A DNA stretch of 64,000 nucleotides from Tetragonia tetragonoides (GCA_038025085.1 CM076148.1:5611501-5675500); one strand, 5' to 3'. Shown: positions 34,554 to 46,805, counted from the stretch's first letter. Numbers and translations are program-made. Notes: generated by a model not told the origin, from the sequence alone.

Positions 34554-37500
34554 TTACATGGTTATACTATTAGGAACCCCTCTTGAGGTGACTCCAGGTC
34601 CTGACTTAGGTATAAGTAACTCATATGGCGCGACACCAGCCCCGCACCTATTTCTCATTTTCGGATCAGCATTCCTACTCTCAATGTGCTGCTCAATTCT
34701 TTTCATCTCTGTAGAGAACCTATAGAATGCTTTAATGATTTCTGGGTCTCCTGACCAAGCTGATAGGTCTCGTTCCCCTAAGTACTCTTCATCCGGTGTG
34801 TGTACTGAGAGCAGATCGACAATAGCTGTGAATTTTGTTGCTTGCAGCAAATTAGGCAATGTTGATAGAAAGTATCCTTCAGGGTCTGCCAAAAAAATCG
34901 TATACTCAGGATCATGTTCATTGGGTACTAGCCGTCTTAGTAATGGTGGACGATGAGGAACATATCCACCATATGCATATTGCCCGAAGTTCATAGCTGC
35001 ATGTTGTGAAGATGCTAGCCAAATAATAGTAGTGAGAATGGAGGATACATCGTCTGGGGTATGGAGCTTAGGCCACCACCAAGCATGACAATGATCGGCA
35101 TGGCCTACATTGATAAACTCGTCATACCATCCCTGAAGCTCTGTGTCTGACTGGACCTTATCTGTGTCAGTATAGTAGTAATTGACATATGTTTGAACGA
35201 GCTCCTCGATGGCAGACCATATGAGAAGCCCGTCGTTTGCATAAGGATAGTCTTCAATTAACATTTGTAGTCCATGGGGTTGGTTTGGGTCTGGAACTGC
35301 TACTCCCCTACAATGATACCAGGAAGTTGAAAAGGAGGGGACTGTCATTTTCAGTTATGGGCAAATTTAGTCTACAGAATTAACTGTTTATAAGTACAAA
35401 GAACATATGTGCAAAGAAACCATGAATGTAGATGTGCATGTGGCATGTCTTGAAAAACTGCAACACAATACCGGGGGCAGTTTACCTTCGAATTAGATCT
35501 GCAGGAAGGCCCTCCATGTCAAAGCGCCACCAATCTCTGTAGGCAGTACAACAAAATTGCATACAGTATTTTCCAGGGGTGAAATCATTCTCTATTAATC
35601 CTTCAGCATTGATCAGTGCCTGGCGAGCTACTGCGTTGGTACTAAGTGTATCTTTCATGTGAGGTTGTAATAGCCTGTAAATTGGGTGAATGACACTCAA
35701 TTGCCGATGAGCTGCTATGATGAAAGGTTCCAAGCAAGCATGGGACCTCAACCTATATGTTTTTTTCATTAACATCAAAGCCATTGATCAAAGCAAATTT
35801 CATTTGTAGAAAACTTTGTTAACTAAGGGACCTCAACCTAGTTTATCATCAACGAACAGGGCTAGGCTTGCGTACCAGTGGTTCACTAGTTGATGAACAC
35901 CAGCATCATTGGCACAAACATGCGCCTTACCCAGATTCCAAAGCCAATTGGTGGTGGCATCAACAGGTGGGGTGAGAACCTGCTTTGTCAAAGAACTTGA
36001 TTCACTTGGTGGTTGGCTTAGCTCAATAGCAACTGGCTTCAGTGTATCCATCTCTGTAAGAAAGAAGATTGTACGGGTGGCATGCGCTTTACGACCTCTT
36101 TGACCATTGATCTTGTCTAGGAATGGCACGTATAAATCATGATAGTCAAGAATGAATAATTTGTTCTCCTCTATTGCCTGGATTCGTCGAAAAAGATTGT
36201 TAGTTTCATATCTGTTTGTAATCTTACTCAGATGATGTCTTGAGTGGAAATTAATTTTGCATACCTGTTGCACAGACATCCCATCAATGTTGTCTATGAT
36301 ATGTTCCTCTTTAAGTGCGGATTCTTGAGGACCATATTTCAAAGGGTCAAGTTTGCTTCTTGGTGGGAAATCCTTACACGAGAAATCATAGCAAATTAGC
36401 AACAACAAATCAACAATTCAGCAACAGGTAAATTGGGATGAATAGTTCTATTAATACTTGAACTTTTCATATATTTTGGATTTTTCTCACCTTAAGCTTC
36501 TCTATGTTTACAGGGTTCATGCCTGCAATTGTTTGGCGACCAAATTCATCATCTCTTATGTTTAACGTGTCGCCTACAAAGTGAAAGGTAGTTCATCAGG
36601 ACACACCATATATACATTCTATTGCCTAAATAGATACTTCATTCTGTTCAAGCTTACTAGATATAACTTTTGGAGGATCAAATTTGAAGATGTCATCTAG
36701 GGACTCTTTAGTTTTCTTGAGAGCTTTGCTGAGTGGCTGTGGAAACCTTCTGTCAGAACTGTCAAGAGATGTCGTCAGCTGGGGAAGACGTCGTTCTTTG
36801 TACAGATTACTGATATTGGTATACCGGCTGGCAGCTAAGGTTTCCTTCAAGTATGGAATCACATTGCGCAACCTCCCCTTAATTTGGCGTGATTTCAGGT
36901 CTTCTTTCTTAGACTCAGCTAGTTGTTCGTCCCTGGGAATGTACATTGGGACACGGTTGTTGACAGGACTTTCTGCGTCAGGATCTACAGAATAGCATAT
37001 ATATACATGACAATGAGTACCTTATCAAAACAGGCCAACATCTATAATTAAGCACTGTTAAATTCTTCAGCTTCATGGTTAATTTCTGTAGAACAATACC
37101 AACAATGCAGTAAAATTTGTAAATACAGATGCAGCTAGCAATTAGCATGAAGCATTAGCAACACCGGTACATGACTGATGTTGTCTAGGCCAATCTAACA
37201 GATGCATTGCAGGTGAAAGAATAGTGGTAAAAAACATACCACTTTTCGTTGGCATGCGTCCTGTCCTGCACCTTCTGGGATGTGGGTTCTTTGCTCCTCC
37301 AAGGGTAGGCCTTGCACGTTCCATTGCCTTGTCTGGATCTCCTAAATCGTTGTACATGTCATAGTCATATATTCTATCTGATAGTTTTCTCTGCCCGTTC
37401 CCATCGCCTCTCAGTTCAGATAGCTCCTTTTCTCGCAGCAGTTGAAGGCCTCTTGGTGTCTCACAAGGTAAATACATCTGTTTACCAATTTTCAGAAATT

Positions 37501-38578
37501 AGAATAACTTTCTTAAGAACACAGAATGAGTGTAGACTTATAGTACATATTGAAGCGGAAATTTAAGGTAATTAAGTTACTTGGTTAGAGAAGAAAATCC
37601 TGTCCTTTGGATCAATGTTGTGAGGTTGAACCCAAGAGTTGCATTCAAAGTGAACAATCCCTTCGAAGTTGATGCTTTCCAAGAAGAATTCCTCATCACA
37701 TTTGTTACCCACCAAAATGGCTCCTGGCATGCCGAAGTTAGTGTCCATTGTAAACTCAACTTTGTAAGTGAGCTTCTCTGAAGCTAATTGTATGCTTGAC
37801 GGCCACCATAACACAGCTTTGCTTAGTTTTGGTACCATTATGCCTACAGTTAAAGAAAGGTACAAGCTTCAGAATACTGATGTAGTCAGTTGATTGTAAA
37901 TAAAAGTGCTGTAACAGTCCTTCAAGTTGGTATCTTACTGATCCTGAGATTTCAGTTTTAACATAATGTTTGAACTATTCTTTTTAAAAAGGAAGGACAT
38001 CCAATAAAAATTTAGGCAACGTCTCTCAAATAACGTACGTAACACATAGTCATGATACAACATGCATCATTATTATGACATGACACGTGTGTCCAACACA
38101 TATTTAGATGTTTCACCCTCTACTACTACGAGTACAATACAGTTAATTAGTACTATATAACTTTTCATTCCAAAATATTTAGTTCTCTGATCTTACCTTG
38201 ATTTGTTTCAGTACTGATTAGCTGGAGAGTAACACATCCTTCACTTTGTGTAGATTGCATATTAGGCAAGGCTTGCAGCAAATCTGACACCATTTCTTTC
38301 ATGTTTATCATCTTACTCTTCCTTATAGTTACTACTGCCGTAGCCTTGAATAAGCCTAATTCCCCTGCTGTAACTTCTTCTTGTACGTCCTTCATCGAAA
38401 CTGAGAGAGGCCGTTTCCTCATCACCGCGGTTTTAAACTTAATCTTTGTTTTACTATAGGCAAACAGCGTTGTGCTAGAGGTTGATGAATGAGATTTAAG
38501 AGCACTACATATGTTAACAAAGTAATGAGGATGTAGTGTTTCTGCTGTGGAACTGAAGATTGCATTAGTTGTTGCCAT
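34554..38578 (-). CDS. LOX2: Chloroplast 13-lipoxygenase (LOX2 type), intact copy A
   Basis: Adds oxygen to linolenic/linoleic acid in plastids, feeding jasmonate and green-leaf volatile synthesis (family knowledge). Nine GT-AG exons run 38578-38197, 37843-37581, 37477-37240, 36984-36658, 36573-36491, 36372-36265, 36177-35876, 35752-35486 and 35307-34554, joining in frame to 907 aa. Residues 1-60 look like a transit peptide, a PLAT domain follows (about 75-215), then the catalytic domain. Iron ligands visible are His562 and His567 ([12 protein letters not shown]), His759 and Asn763 ([11 protein letters not shown]). The last residue is Met (NSITM) where plant enzymes normally end in the ligand Ile. 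The start at 38578 is shared with copy B; an in-frame upstream ATG at 38611 lies too close to the TATA box. The 9/13 specificity is inferred from overall resemblance. Confidence 0.92.
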
Positions 38579-38632
38579 GTTATTAACCGGGAAAGCTTGG
38601 TTATCTTGCATATTTCAGGAATTGTGTTGTCT

Positions 38633-38643
38633 ATTATATATAG
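38633..38643 (-). promoter_or_regulatory. TATA box of lipoxygenase copy A
   Basis: The minus strand reads CCTATATATAATAG here, about 55-65 nt before the start codon at 38578. Transcription would then begin near 38605-38612, leaving a short leader. Copy B keeps a version, CTATAAATAG, at the same place. Confidence 0.6.
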
Positions 38644-39027
38644 GCACTAAGATCCAGATTATTAGCATGAAACATGTGTATACAGTATTTGTTCTTGTTT
38701 TTCTTATATTTTTGGCTGTTAATGAAACATCTCATCAACATATCAGTACCTCCGAAGAGGCCCCGCCTAGACAATGTAAGGGAGGTTCGGTTGTACGTAA
38801 CCTTACCTTTGTGAGAATCTATAGCCTCACAAATATGTTGTTTCTGTTTGACCCTTAATCCGAAGTGTAATAAACACTGGCAAATTCACAATAAATAAGA
38901 AGTACGCCTACACTTGTTATTTATGATTCATTTTGATTTAGTCTATTATATTTCGAGAGCAAAAAGTAATGAATCTTTTGAAAATGGTGGATTAATGAAA
39001 CATGTGCTTTGAATGGACGAGGTTATT

Positions 39028-39540
39028 GTTCTTATCAGGGCCGTTCTTGATATTTTGGGGGCCCTGTGCTAAAATTAAAAATGAGGCCCCAAATAATAAT
39101 GAAAGATATAAGTTAATAGTCTTTTTTTTATGTGGGTGTGAAAACTGAAAGTAGCTAAAAAGAATAAAAACACATAACATAGATAATTTAAATATAAGTG
39201 AGAATTATGATCAACAAAAATATAAGTAAAAAGAAGAACTAAATAATGCTTAGCATTTAGCAATGAAGCTCATAATAGCATGTTGTAAGCTTGTATTTGT
39301 AAAGTTTGAAAATAAGAACAAAAAAAAAAAAAAAAAAAAAACAAGCATTGGGAGAGATTCGAACTCCCAACCTACTAATTCCATATACACTTTGGCTAGA
39401 CAATTCAACCACTGCACCCAATGTTTCTCATTGTACAGCAAACACTTTGAATTAAATATATTCAGTTGGGGCCCCTGAAAAGGTGTGGCCCTGTTCGTCC
39501 GCCCCTGTTGCACCTGCTTATAGCCGACTCTGGTTCTTAT
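39028..39540. mobile_element. Non-autonomous hAT element with 8-bp duplication
   Basis: A 497-bp element (39036-39532) is flanked by GTTCTTAT on both sides (39028-39035 and 39533-39540). Copy B of the duplicated block is uninterrupted here (GTTCTTATTAGCTAGTCC near 59930), proving the insertion and its duplication. Ends are CAGGGCCG and, on the other strand, CAGAGTCG. It carries further GGGGCCC-rich ends and a SINE-like insert. No transposase. Confidence 0.88.
39319..39440 (-). mobile_element. SINE-like insert with poly-T tail
   Basis: On the minus strand there is a tRNA-like head (GGGTGCAGTGGTTGAAT), a box-B match (GGGAGTTCGAATCTC) about 50 nt later, then a run of about 20 T. Poly-T-ended tRNA-derived SINEs are known in plants (Au family). 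It sits inside the hAT element at 39036-39532. It differs from the A-tailed SINEs at 3020 and 12482. Confidence 0.5.
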
Positions 39541-40117
39541 TAGCTAGTCCACTTCTAGCGTGTTTCTTGCTGAGGCTTGGTGATTGTTACGTTGTTGGCG
39601 TGTAGGTGAGTTCGATCAAGTATGATCACATACTTTGGGATGTATTGGGTGGGATTATCTGTTACTACTACAGTACTAGTACTACAGTACTACTACAACG
39701 TACGGATACTTCTATGTGTAGTGTTTCTATTAGGTGCACCGAACTCTTAAAAATAGGGGTGGGTCTTTAAAATAAGTAGGTTTGATCTTTAAAAACGAAT
39801 TCAAATAGATGACTTGGTTAGGTGTTTATGGGAGCACCCAAAAATTTGGGCTACTACTTAGATTAGTAGTGATTAGTGATTACGATGGTTTTTGCTAGGG
39901 AATATGAAGGGAAAGTCACTATTGCGCGCTCTTCAACCCAGTTCTCTCTTAGCAGACTATTGGCTTGTTATATCCGTGTAGCATAGTCCCCTAGCCATTA
40001 AAGCTAGAACTTCAACTTTTTCGATAAGAAGCATCAAGAACGAACAAATTTCAAGGAAAAAACTGTGATCGATTGATTATGCTTGAACTTGTGACCTAAT
40101 CATAATTTTGTAGGACT

Positions 40118-40292
40118 AGGATCCATTTGGCTTACTTAATTCAAATTTCAACTTCAATCTCCTCTCACATTTCTCTTTGTCCACCCCATTTTCTCATCTG
40201 CTCCCATCTCCACCTTCAACTTCTATAAGTTGAAGTAAATGTAGAAGCAGAAGAAGTACAAATTATATCTTCTACTACCAGTCCAATTATAG
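40118..40292. mobile_element. MITE truncated at the retrotransposon junction
   Basis: The left part of the MITE seen complete at 60482-60791 (AGGATCCATTTGGCTTACTT) is present and stops at about 40292, where long-terminal-repeat sequence begins. The right end is missing. Confidence 0.6.
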
Positions 40293-42886
40293 CGTTAGAA
40301 ATAATTAGATTACTAAGAATTTAAGTTAGCAATTTGAGTTAGAAATATAATCCCACTAATTTATACTGAGTCTATACGTGAAGAGTTCAAATTGAATTTA
40401 TTTAAAGCTAAACCCAAAAAGCCTTAACCGACTCTCTTCTTTCACCCATATAAAAGCCATCATAGCTTTCTCTCTCCTCATTTCTAAACCCCTCCTCCCA
40501 CAAAGACAGCTTTCTCTCTCTTTCTGTTTTGCTCCACCAGACAACACCATCACCATCATCACGCGTCACGGTCCTCTCTCATCGCCACCGCCATCAACCG
40601 CCAGCACCACCTATCATCACCAGCACCGCGCCCCATCGTCAATCGTCAATCGTCAATCGTCAATCACCAATTAGCACCACCCCTTCATCATCAGCCGCCA
40701 TAACTACGAACACCACCAGCCGTGACTTCGGACAAAGGGAGACACCAAAAACGCCAACCGCTCACTCAGAATCAGCCACCAACGACCACCAGAAACTCAC
40801 CGTTGTCCCCCAATTCAGTTGGGTGTTTCAATTTTGTAGAAGGTGAAGAGTTAGTTGATGGACACGCTAGTTAGGAGTTCAATTGGCTTATTAGGAGGTT
40901 ATTCGTACTCAGAGGTAACTTACATCGATTACGTACGTTCCGTTTTAGATTTATTTTGAGTATACTATGTGTATGGGTGATTTTATTGAGTTTGACGTGA
41001 AATTAAGATATAGTAGTATCTCTTTCAATCCCAGCTAGTATTATAGATTTATAGAATTTGAATTACATGGGTGAGTAAATTGTGAGTATGTAAATTAGTC
41101 TTGTTTGGTGATTAGAAAAATATGCGTATGTTGTTTACTTGCTACATTAAAGCTAGTTGGTATGTTTTTCACTTAATATGCCTTATGGGAAGAGAAGAAG
41201 TCATTGGGTACTAACTAGAGCAACTGCTAGAACTTGACTACACGCTATCCTCTATACTTGGTAAAAGATAGTTTTGAAGTTCAATTAAGTATAGCAGTAA
41301 TAAGGAGATATATGAACTAGCTAGTATCTGTGGCTTATGTGAGAGGTATCTCTGTTTATTTTTATTTTACTACCTGTTGATTTTATGTCAAAGCGATGCT
41401 GAATGCTATGCCAACTGTATGTGTGTGAGGGTTAGAATTGAGCTTTTGCATTTAGAAAGGGAGACTCAATATTCTTACAAGATTACTATATGTAGTTTTC
41501 TTGCGGTCTTGCCTAACTTAGATATAAAAATGGTGTTAAGTACATATGCTGATCTTGCTAAGTAGGTGCAAGAAAATGTGTTTTAGTGTTATGTGTAATG
41601 TATTCAGCTAATTGATTTAGATTCTCATGTTTACCAAAGATTGAAATCAGAATAACGAGCACTAAAGAGAAACTCTCTTGCAAAGTTGTGATATGCAAGT
41701 AAATATCAAGGGAATCAATAAGAAAGAAAATGCATTGAGACTGAGCTCTCATGCTACCAGCTATGAATGTAATGAGTAACTATATGGCGTGATGTGTAAA
41801 CGTCATAGGAGAGGAAGGAAAAGAGAAGTGAAATAAAAGTTACTAACCGATGGCACTTGGGCAGTTTGGGAGCCTTTGGGTAACAATTATGAGTTACGGG
41901 AGACGTCCCATATGTGCATTGAATTGGCCCCCAGATGTGGTCAACAGTTCCAAGAGCCCCCAGATGTGGCTAAGTGACCCCCAGATATGGTCAAAAGTTA
42001 TAAAGAGACCCCAGATGTGGCTATGCGACCCGAGATGTGGTCGAAGGTTTTAAATACCCCCAGATGTGGCAGCCCTAGGATTCTAACCTCCCTTGTGCCA
42101 AGCTAAAAGTGTGAAGCTACCAAACTAAAGTTAAAGAAGAACAATTGAGTTAACAAGAGTATAAGACACGAGAAGGATGAAAATGACAGTTATTTATGTT
42201 ACCTGGGTTATTTGTTGTTGGTGCTTCCTTTATTGTGAATGCCATATTATAAGTCAAAAGCAGATAGACTGGAACATATAGTTCTTTATGTTTTATCTAC
42301 TATAAGTGTAATGATTTACAGCTTAAGTAGGATTCATGTGAGGGTTTTATGTGAGTTATGCATATACGTATATATCTTGAAATGAATTTAAGATGGTCTT
42401 TACGTGATTGATGTGAGTTACTCAGTTCACGTTGATCCGTTTTCGGGCTGTCACCCACGATGTGAATCGTGTCTTTCCTTGGTGGCAGATTATTTGTATG
42501 CAGGTTGTTTTGTGGTGAGGACGCTCCAGTTAGTAGCCGGATAGAGTCTTGGCAAGAAGAGCTTGCTTTTATATTTAAATTATGTTTCTAGTTTACTGAC
42601 TAAATGTAATAAACAGATCACCTAGAGTATATTTCAGATTAGTAGTATAAGTTAGTAATTGAAGAGCCTTGCACTCATTCATATGAGTGAGTGTGGTGGT
42701 AGCACCCAGATTTTATTAGAGTCTTCCGCTGGGTTGATTGGATTTTGTTTAAATATTCTGTTTAAGCAGGTTTTGTAAAGTTGATAACTTGGGATGCCTA
42801 TTTACAAAGGAAACCCTGCCGAAATTTTGGCTCGAGTTTTATCTATTTTTATTTATTTATTTTAGACGAAAATTCGGGGTGTTACA
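40293..42886 (+). mobile_element. 5'-truncated LTR of a long-LTR (Ty3-type) retrotransposon
   Basis: It aligns with the LTR at 56528-59467 from its promoter region onward: AGCTTTCTCTC at 40465, a shared TTTAGATTTATTTTGAGT block near 40945, the CCAGATGTGG minisatellite, and the TTTCGGGCTGTCACCCAC block near 42440. It ends ATTCGGGGTGTTACA, an inverted partner of the other copy's TGTAATACC start. The frame at 40529-40846 is a low-complexity part of the LTR, not a gene. Confidence 0.75.
41925..42080. repeat. CCCCAGATGTGG minisatellite in the LTR
   Basis: About seven copies of (C)CCAGATGTGG, alternating between 'GGTCAA..GTT' and 'GGCTAAG..GAC' continuations, lie within the LTR. The other LTR copy has the matching array at 58545-58675, so the array predates both insertions. 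Confidence 0.75.
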
Positions 42887-43340
42887 AAGTGGTATCAAAG
42901 CAGTTCGTTCCTTTCGAGGTACGATCTGTATTGTTTTTTAGTCGAGTCAGAGCAATTTGCTCTTTGGTATATAGTGTCAATGCAAGGGTCGTTATGATCT
43001 AAGCATAATACAATTGTCTAGAATTGAATGGATTAAGAAAGACTAGGTAAACTTGAAAAGTGCTTAGGAATAAAACTAATGAAGCCGTCCAAGAGTGAGC
43101 GTGAAACATATTTGCCTATGCTTGGGATCAATTAAGAAGTTGAGCTTACGTGTTATATGATTCTACATGTTTTATATGAATGCCTTGCAGGCCATTGCTG
43201 TAGATGTGACTTTACATGACAACAAGGTTGTATGAGTTAAATGCTATGATCCCTGCATTACTTTCCTTATATAAGCATGAATCGTTTCATTGTTGGCACA
43301 AGTAAAAGTATATGTTTCATTCTGAGCACAAGTAAAATTA
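42887..43340 (+). mobile_element. Primer-binding site and leader of the LTR retrotransposon
   Basis: Three bases after the LTR end comes TGGTATCAAAGCAG (42890-42903), close to TGGTATCAGAGC, the complement of the initiator Met tRNA 3' end used as primer-binding site by many plant retrotransposons. About 440 bp of untranslated leader follow, then the element stops at the start of duplicated block B. No gag or pol is left. Confidence 0.7.
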
Positions 43341-45907
43341 GTCTTTAGTTGTTTGTTTCGTGAACTCTGAAAACAGAAGTTTTTAAGAGATTGTCAACCT
43401 GTGATTCTGAGCTAGTAAGCTGATACTTCATATTTTGGCTCTAGGAGGCTTAGCTTTTCATGTAACTAGTGTGCACAGACTCTAGCGGGGGTCTATCATT
43501 GACTTTAGAGGACCCTCGGTGCCCCGTGAGTGTCATTAGGATCCCCAAACTTCGATATTACCCATGCCTTCGGTATTCGGGCCCTTACATTGGTATTCCG
43601 TAAAAATGCTCTTCCAAACCTATAAGGATCCAATAACAAATCCCGTGTGCCTCTCATGTCCCTTAGACGTGTCCCCTACGATGTGGTGCGAAAATATGCA
43701 CCTTCATCTCGGGGCCTCCCGGGAGCCAAAAAAAGTGGATTATATAACCTACTCTTTCGGCTTCTCGGGCCTGGGAGGCATTTTCGCCCAAACTTCTCCG
43801 GAAGGTCTATTATCATGACCTTAGATAACCCTTAGTGCCCGGGAAGAGTTATCAGAATCTCCGAACTTCAATATCACCTATGCCTTCGGTGTTCGGGCCC
43901 TTCCATTGGTGTTCTATAAAAACGTCCCTACAACCCTATTAGGGACCCAATAACGAACCCCGGGAGCCTCTCATGTCTTTTAGGCGTGTCCCTTGTGATG
44001 TGGTGCGAAAATATCCACCTTCGATTCGGGGCCTCCGGGGAGCCAAAAAAACGTGGATTATGCCTACGTTTTCGGCTTCAGGGCGCCCGGGTGTCATTTT
44101 GCCCAAATTTCTTAGGGGGTTCTATCATGACCTTAGATGACCCTTGGTGCCTCGTGAGGGTTATCGGGATCCCGAACTTCATATATCACCCATGCCATCG
44201 GTGTTCGGGCCCTTACATTGATGTTCAGTAAAAAAGCCCTTCCAAGCCTAAAAGGGATCCAATAACGAACCTGGGTACCTCCTATGTCCCTTAGGCAGTT
44301 GGGCGTGCCCCTTGTGATGTGGTGCAAAAATATCCACCTTCGTTCCGGGGCCTCCGGGGTGCCAAAAAAACATGGATTGTAGCCTACATTTTCGGCTTCA
44401 CGGGGCGTGGGTGTCATTTTTGCCCAAACTTCTCCATGGGGTTTATCATGGCCTTAGAGAATCCTCGGTGCCCGGGAGGGTTATCAGGATACTCGAACTT
44501 CGATATCACCCATGCCTTCGGTGTTCGGGCATTTATATTAGTGTTCTGTAAAAACGCCCTTCCAAGCCTATTAGGACCCAATAACGAACCCTGTGTGCCT
44601 CTCATGTCCCTTAAGCGTGTCCCTTGCGATGTGGTGCGAAAAGATCCACCTTCGATTCAGGGCCTCCGGGGAGCCAAACGACGTGGAAAGTTTTCGGCTT
44701 CACGGCCCGCGGGTGTCATTTTTGCCCAAATTTCTTGGCGGGTTCTATCATGACCTTAGATGACCCTTGGTGCCTCGTGAGGGTCATCAGGATCCCGAAC
44801 TTCATATATCACCCTTGCCATCAGTGTTCGGGCCATTACATTGGTGTTTAGTAAGCCCTTTCAAGCCTAATAGGGATCCAATAACGAACCCGGGTGCCTC
44901 CTATGTTCCTTAGGCGTGCCCCTTGTAATGTGGTGTAAAAATATCCACATTCGTTCCGGGGAGCCAAAAAAAGGTGGATTGTAGCCTACGTTTTCGGCTT
45001 CCCGGGGACCGTGTGTCATTTTTGCCCAAACTTCTCCATGGGGTTTATCATGACCTTAGAGAACCCTCGGTGCCCGGGAGGGTCATCAGGATACTCGAAC
45101 TTCGATATCACCCATGCCTTCGGTGTTCGGGCATTTACATTGGTGTTCTGTAAAAACGCCCTTCCAAGTCTATTAGGGACCCAATAACGAACCCTGTGTC
45201 TCTCATGTCCCTTAAGCGTGTCCCTTGTGATGTGGTGCGAAAAGATCCACCTTAGTTTTGGGGCCTCCCGTGAGCTAAAATAAACGTGGATTGTATGACC
45301 TACGTTTTCGTCTTCACGGGGCTCCGGTGTAATTTTTGTCCAAATTTTTTCGGCTGGTCTATCATGATCTTAAAGGACCCTTGGTGCATCGGGAGGGTCA
45401 TCAGGATCCCCGAACTTCGATATCACCCATGCATTCGATGTTTGGGCCCTTACATTGGTGTTCCGTAAAAACGCCCTTCGAAGCCTATTATGGATCAAAT
45501 AATGAATCCTGTGTGCCTCCCATGTCCTTTAGGCGTGTCCCTTGCAATATGGTGCGAAAATATCCATCTGTGTTCCAAGGCCTCCCGGGAACCAAAAAAA
45601 GTGGATCATAGCCTACGTTTTCGGCTTTCCGGGGGCCGGGTGTCATTTTTGGCCAAACATCTCCGAAGGGTTTATCACGACCTTAGAGGACCCTTGGTGC
45701 CCCAGAAGGGTCATCGGGATCCCCGAACATCATATATCACCCATGCCTTCGGTGTTCGGGCCCTTACATTGGTCATTTGTAAAACTCCCTTCCAAGCCTA
45801 TTAGGGATTCAGTAACAAACTCGAGTGCCTCCCATGTTCCTTGGTGTGTCCCTTACGATGTGGTGCGAAAATATCCACCTTTGTTCTCTTGTCTTCCAAG
45901 AGCCAAA

Positions 45908-45933
45908 AAAACGTCGATTATAGCCTACGTTTT
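45908..45933. other. Inverted repeat typical of the satellite monomer
   Basis: AAAACGT (45908-45914) and ACGTTTT (45927-45933) pair perfectly around 12 bases. The same arrangement (ACGTGGATTATAGCCTACGT in most copies) is retained in nearly every monomer, although one arm is altered in some. Confidence 0.6.
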
Positions 45934-45947
45934 CGGCTTCCCGGGGG

Positions 45948-46805
45948 CCGGGTGTTTCGCCCAATTTTGATGAGGGGTCGAACACTGGGAAGGCAATGGG
46001 ACTGAGATGTGTGAACGGGGGAGTTGCGCGTCTGGTTCCTCGATCGTTACCTGCACAGAACAAGCAACGGTGAACTAGCTCGGGGGGTCGACCCGAGAAG
46101 ACCCCTCCGAAGCTTAAGTTAGTATGTGAAGATTTGTGTACGTGAGGTACTTTTGTAAGGATGTGACAGAGCGTCACAGCTGAGGATGTCAGAGCGTGCT
46201 GTCAGACAGCGTGATTGTTCTCTGAGTGAAAATGATCTTACCTTTGCCTTGATTTCTGCGCAGGTATTTATAGGGCAAAGGTCGGCTAGCTTCGTCGAAT
46301 GAACAGTGGACACGTAGCACTGTTCACATGCTCCTCTCTAAGTCGGCTTAGATTGGATAGACACGTGAGTTTCAGTACGACCCCGTGGGATAATCCCACG
46401 TAGGGGTTCGTACACTTGATGTCGTCATTTCTGTCCTTGGGGCTGAGAGAGCGTGGGCGCCAAGGCAATCAGTCGGATCTTTGTAGGAATATTCGTGTAG
46501 TACAGGTGCTGGCGTCAGGTTTGAGCACACAAGAGATCGGAGGGTCGACTTTTTGGCTTGAATTGATCCTTCTGGTCGAGCCGAGGCATGATTGTAGTTC
46601 TTGGGTCTATACTGAACCGAGGGTTGGTGTAAATCTTTTCGGGTCTGTCGGCGATGTTTGAACAGAGGGTAGAGGGTTACTTCGATTAGAGGCTCCTATC
46701 CATGATGACAGAGCATTCCGTTGCTGTCGTCGATGATGGGAGATCGGGATTCTTCGATGACAGTCGGGGTGAGGGTCGATGCAGTATTTTGGTTACATCA
46801 CCGGG
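45948..46805 (-). mobile_element. Solo LTR with 5-bp duplication, inside the satellite
   Basis: An 848-bp insertion (45953-46800) begins TGTTTCGCCC and ends GGTTACATCA. It is flanked by CCGGG on each side (45948-45952 and 46801-46805), as expected of an LTR retrotransposon. On the minus strand it has a promoter-like CCCTATAAATACCTGCG near 46265-46281, so the element points to the minus strand. No internal region remains, which fits recombination between two LTRs. Satellite sequence resumes on both sides. Confidence 0.85.

Larger units (their letters stand above)
34119..40292. repeat. Duplicated block, copy A (lipoxygenase locus)
   Basis: This block matches the block at 43341-60667, with homology starting at the shared TTTAGTTGTTTGTTTC and ending at about TATAGCGTTA. 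It includes the whole lipoxygenase gene and about 1.7 kb beyond its 5' end. Relative to copy B it lacks the satellite and the 4.8-kb hAT, and it has a private 497-bp hAT insertion. Same orientation, so this is a tandem duplication. Confidence 0.9.

Noticed and set aside
38578..38611. Upstream in-frame ATG at 38611 as the lipoxygenase start
   Set aside because: It lies only about 22 nt from the TATA box, so it is probably not transcribed, and copy B lacks it.
40529..40846. 105-codon Ser/Thr/Pro-rich frame
   Set aside because: It lies in LTR sequence shared with 56528-59467, is low-complexity (repeated CGTCAAT and CACCAC), and the frame is not kept in the other copy.
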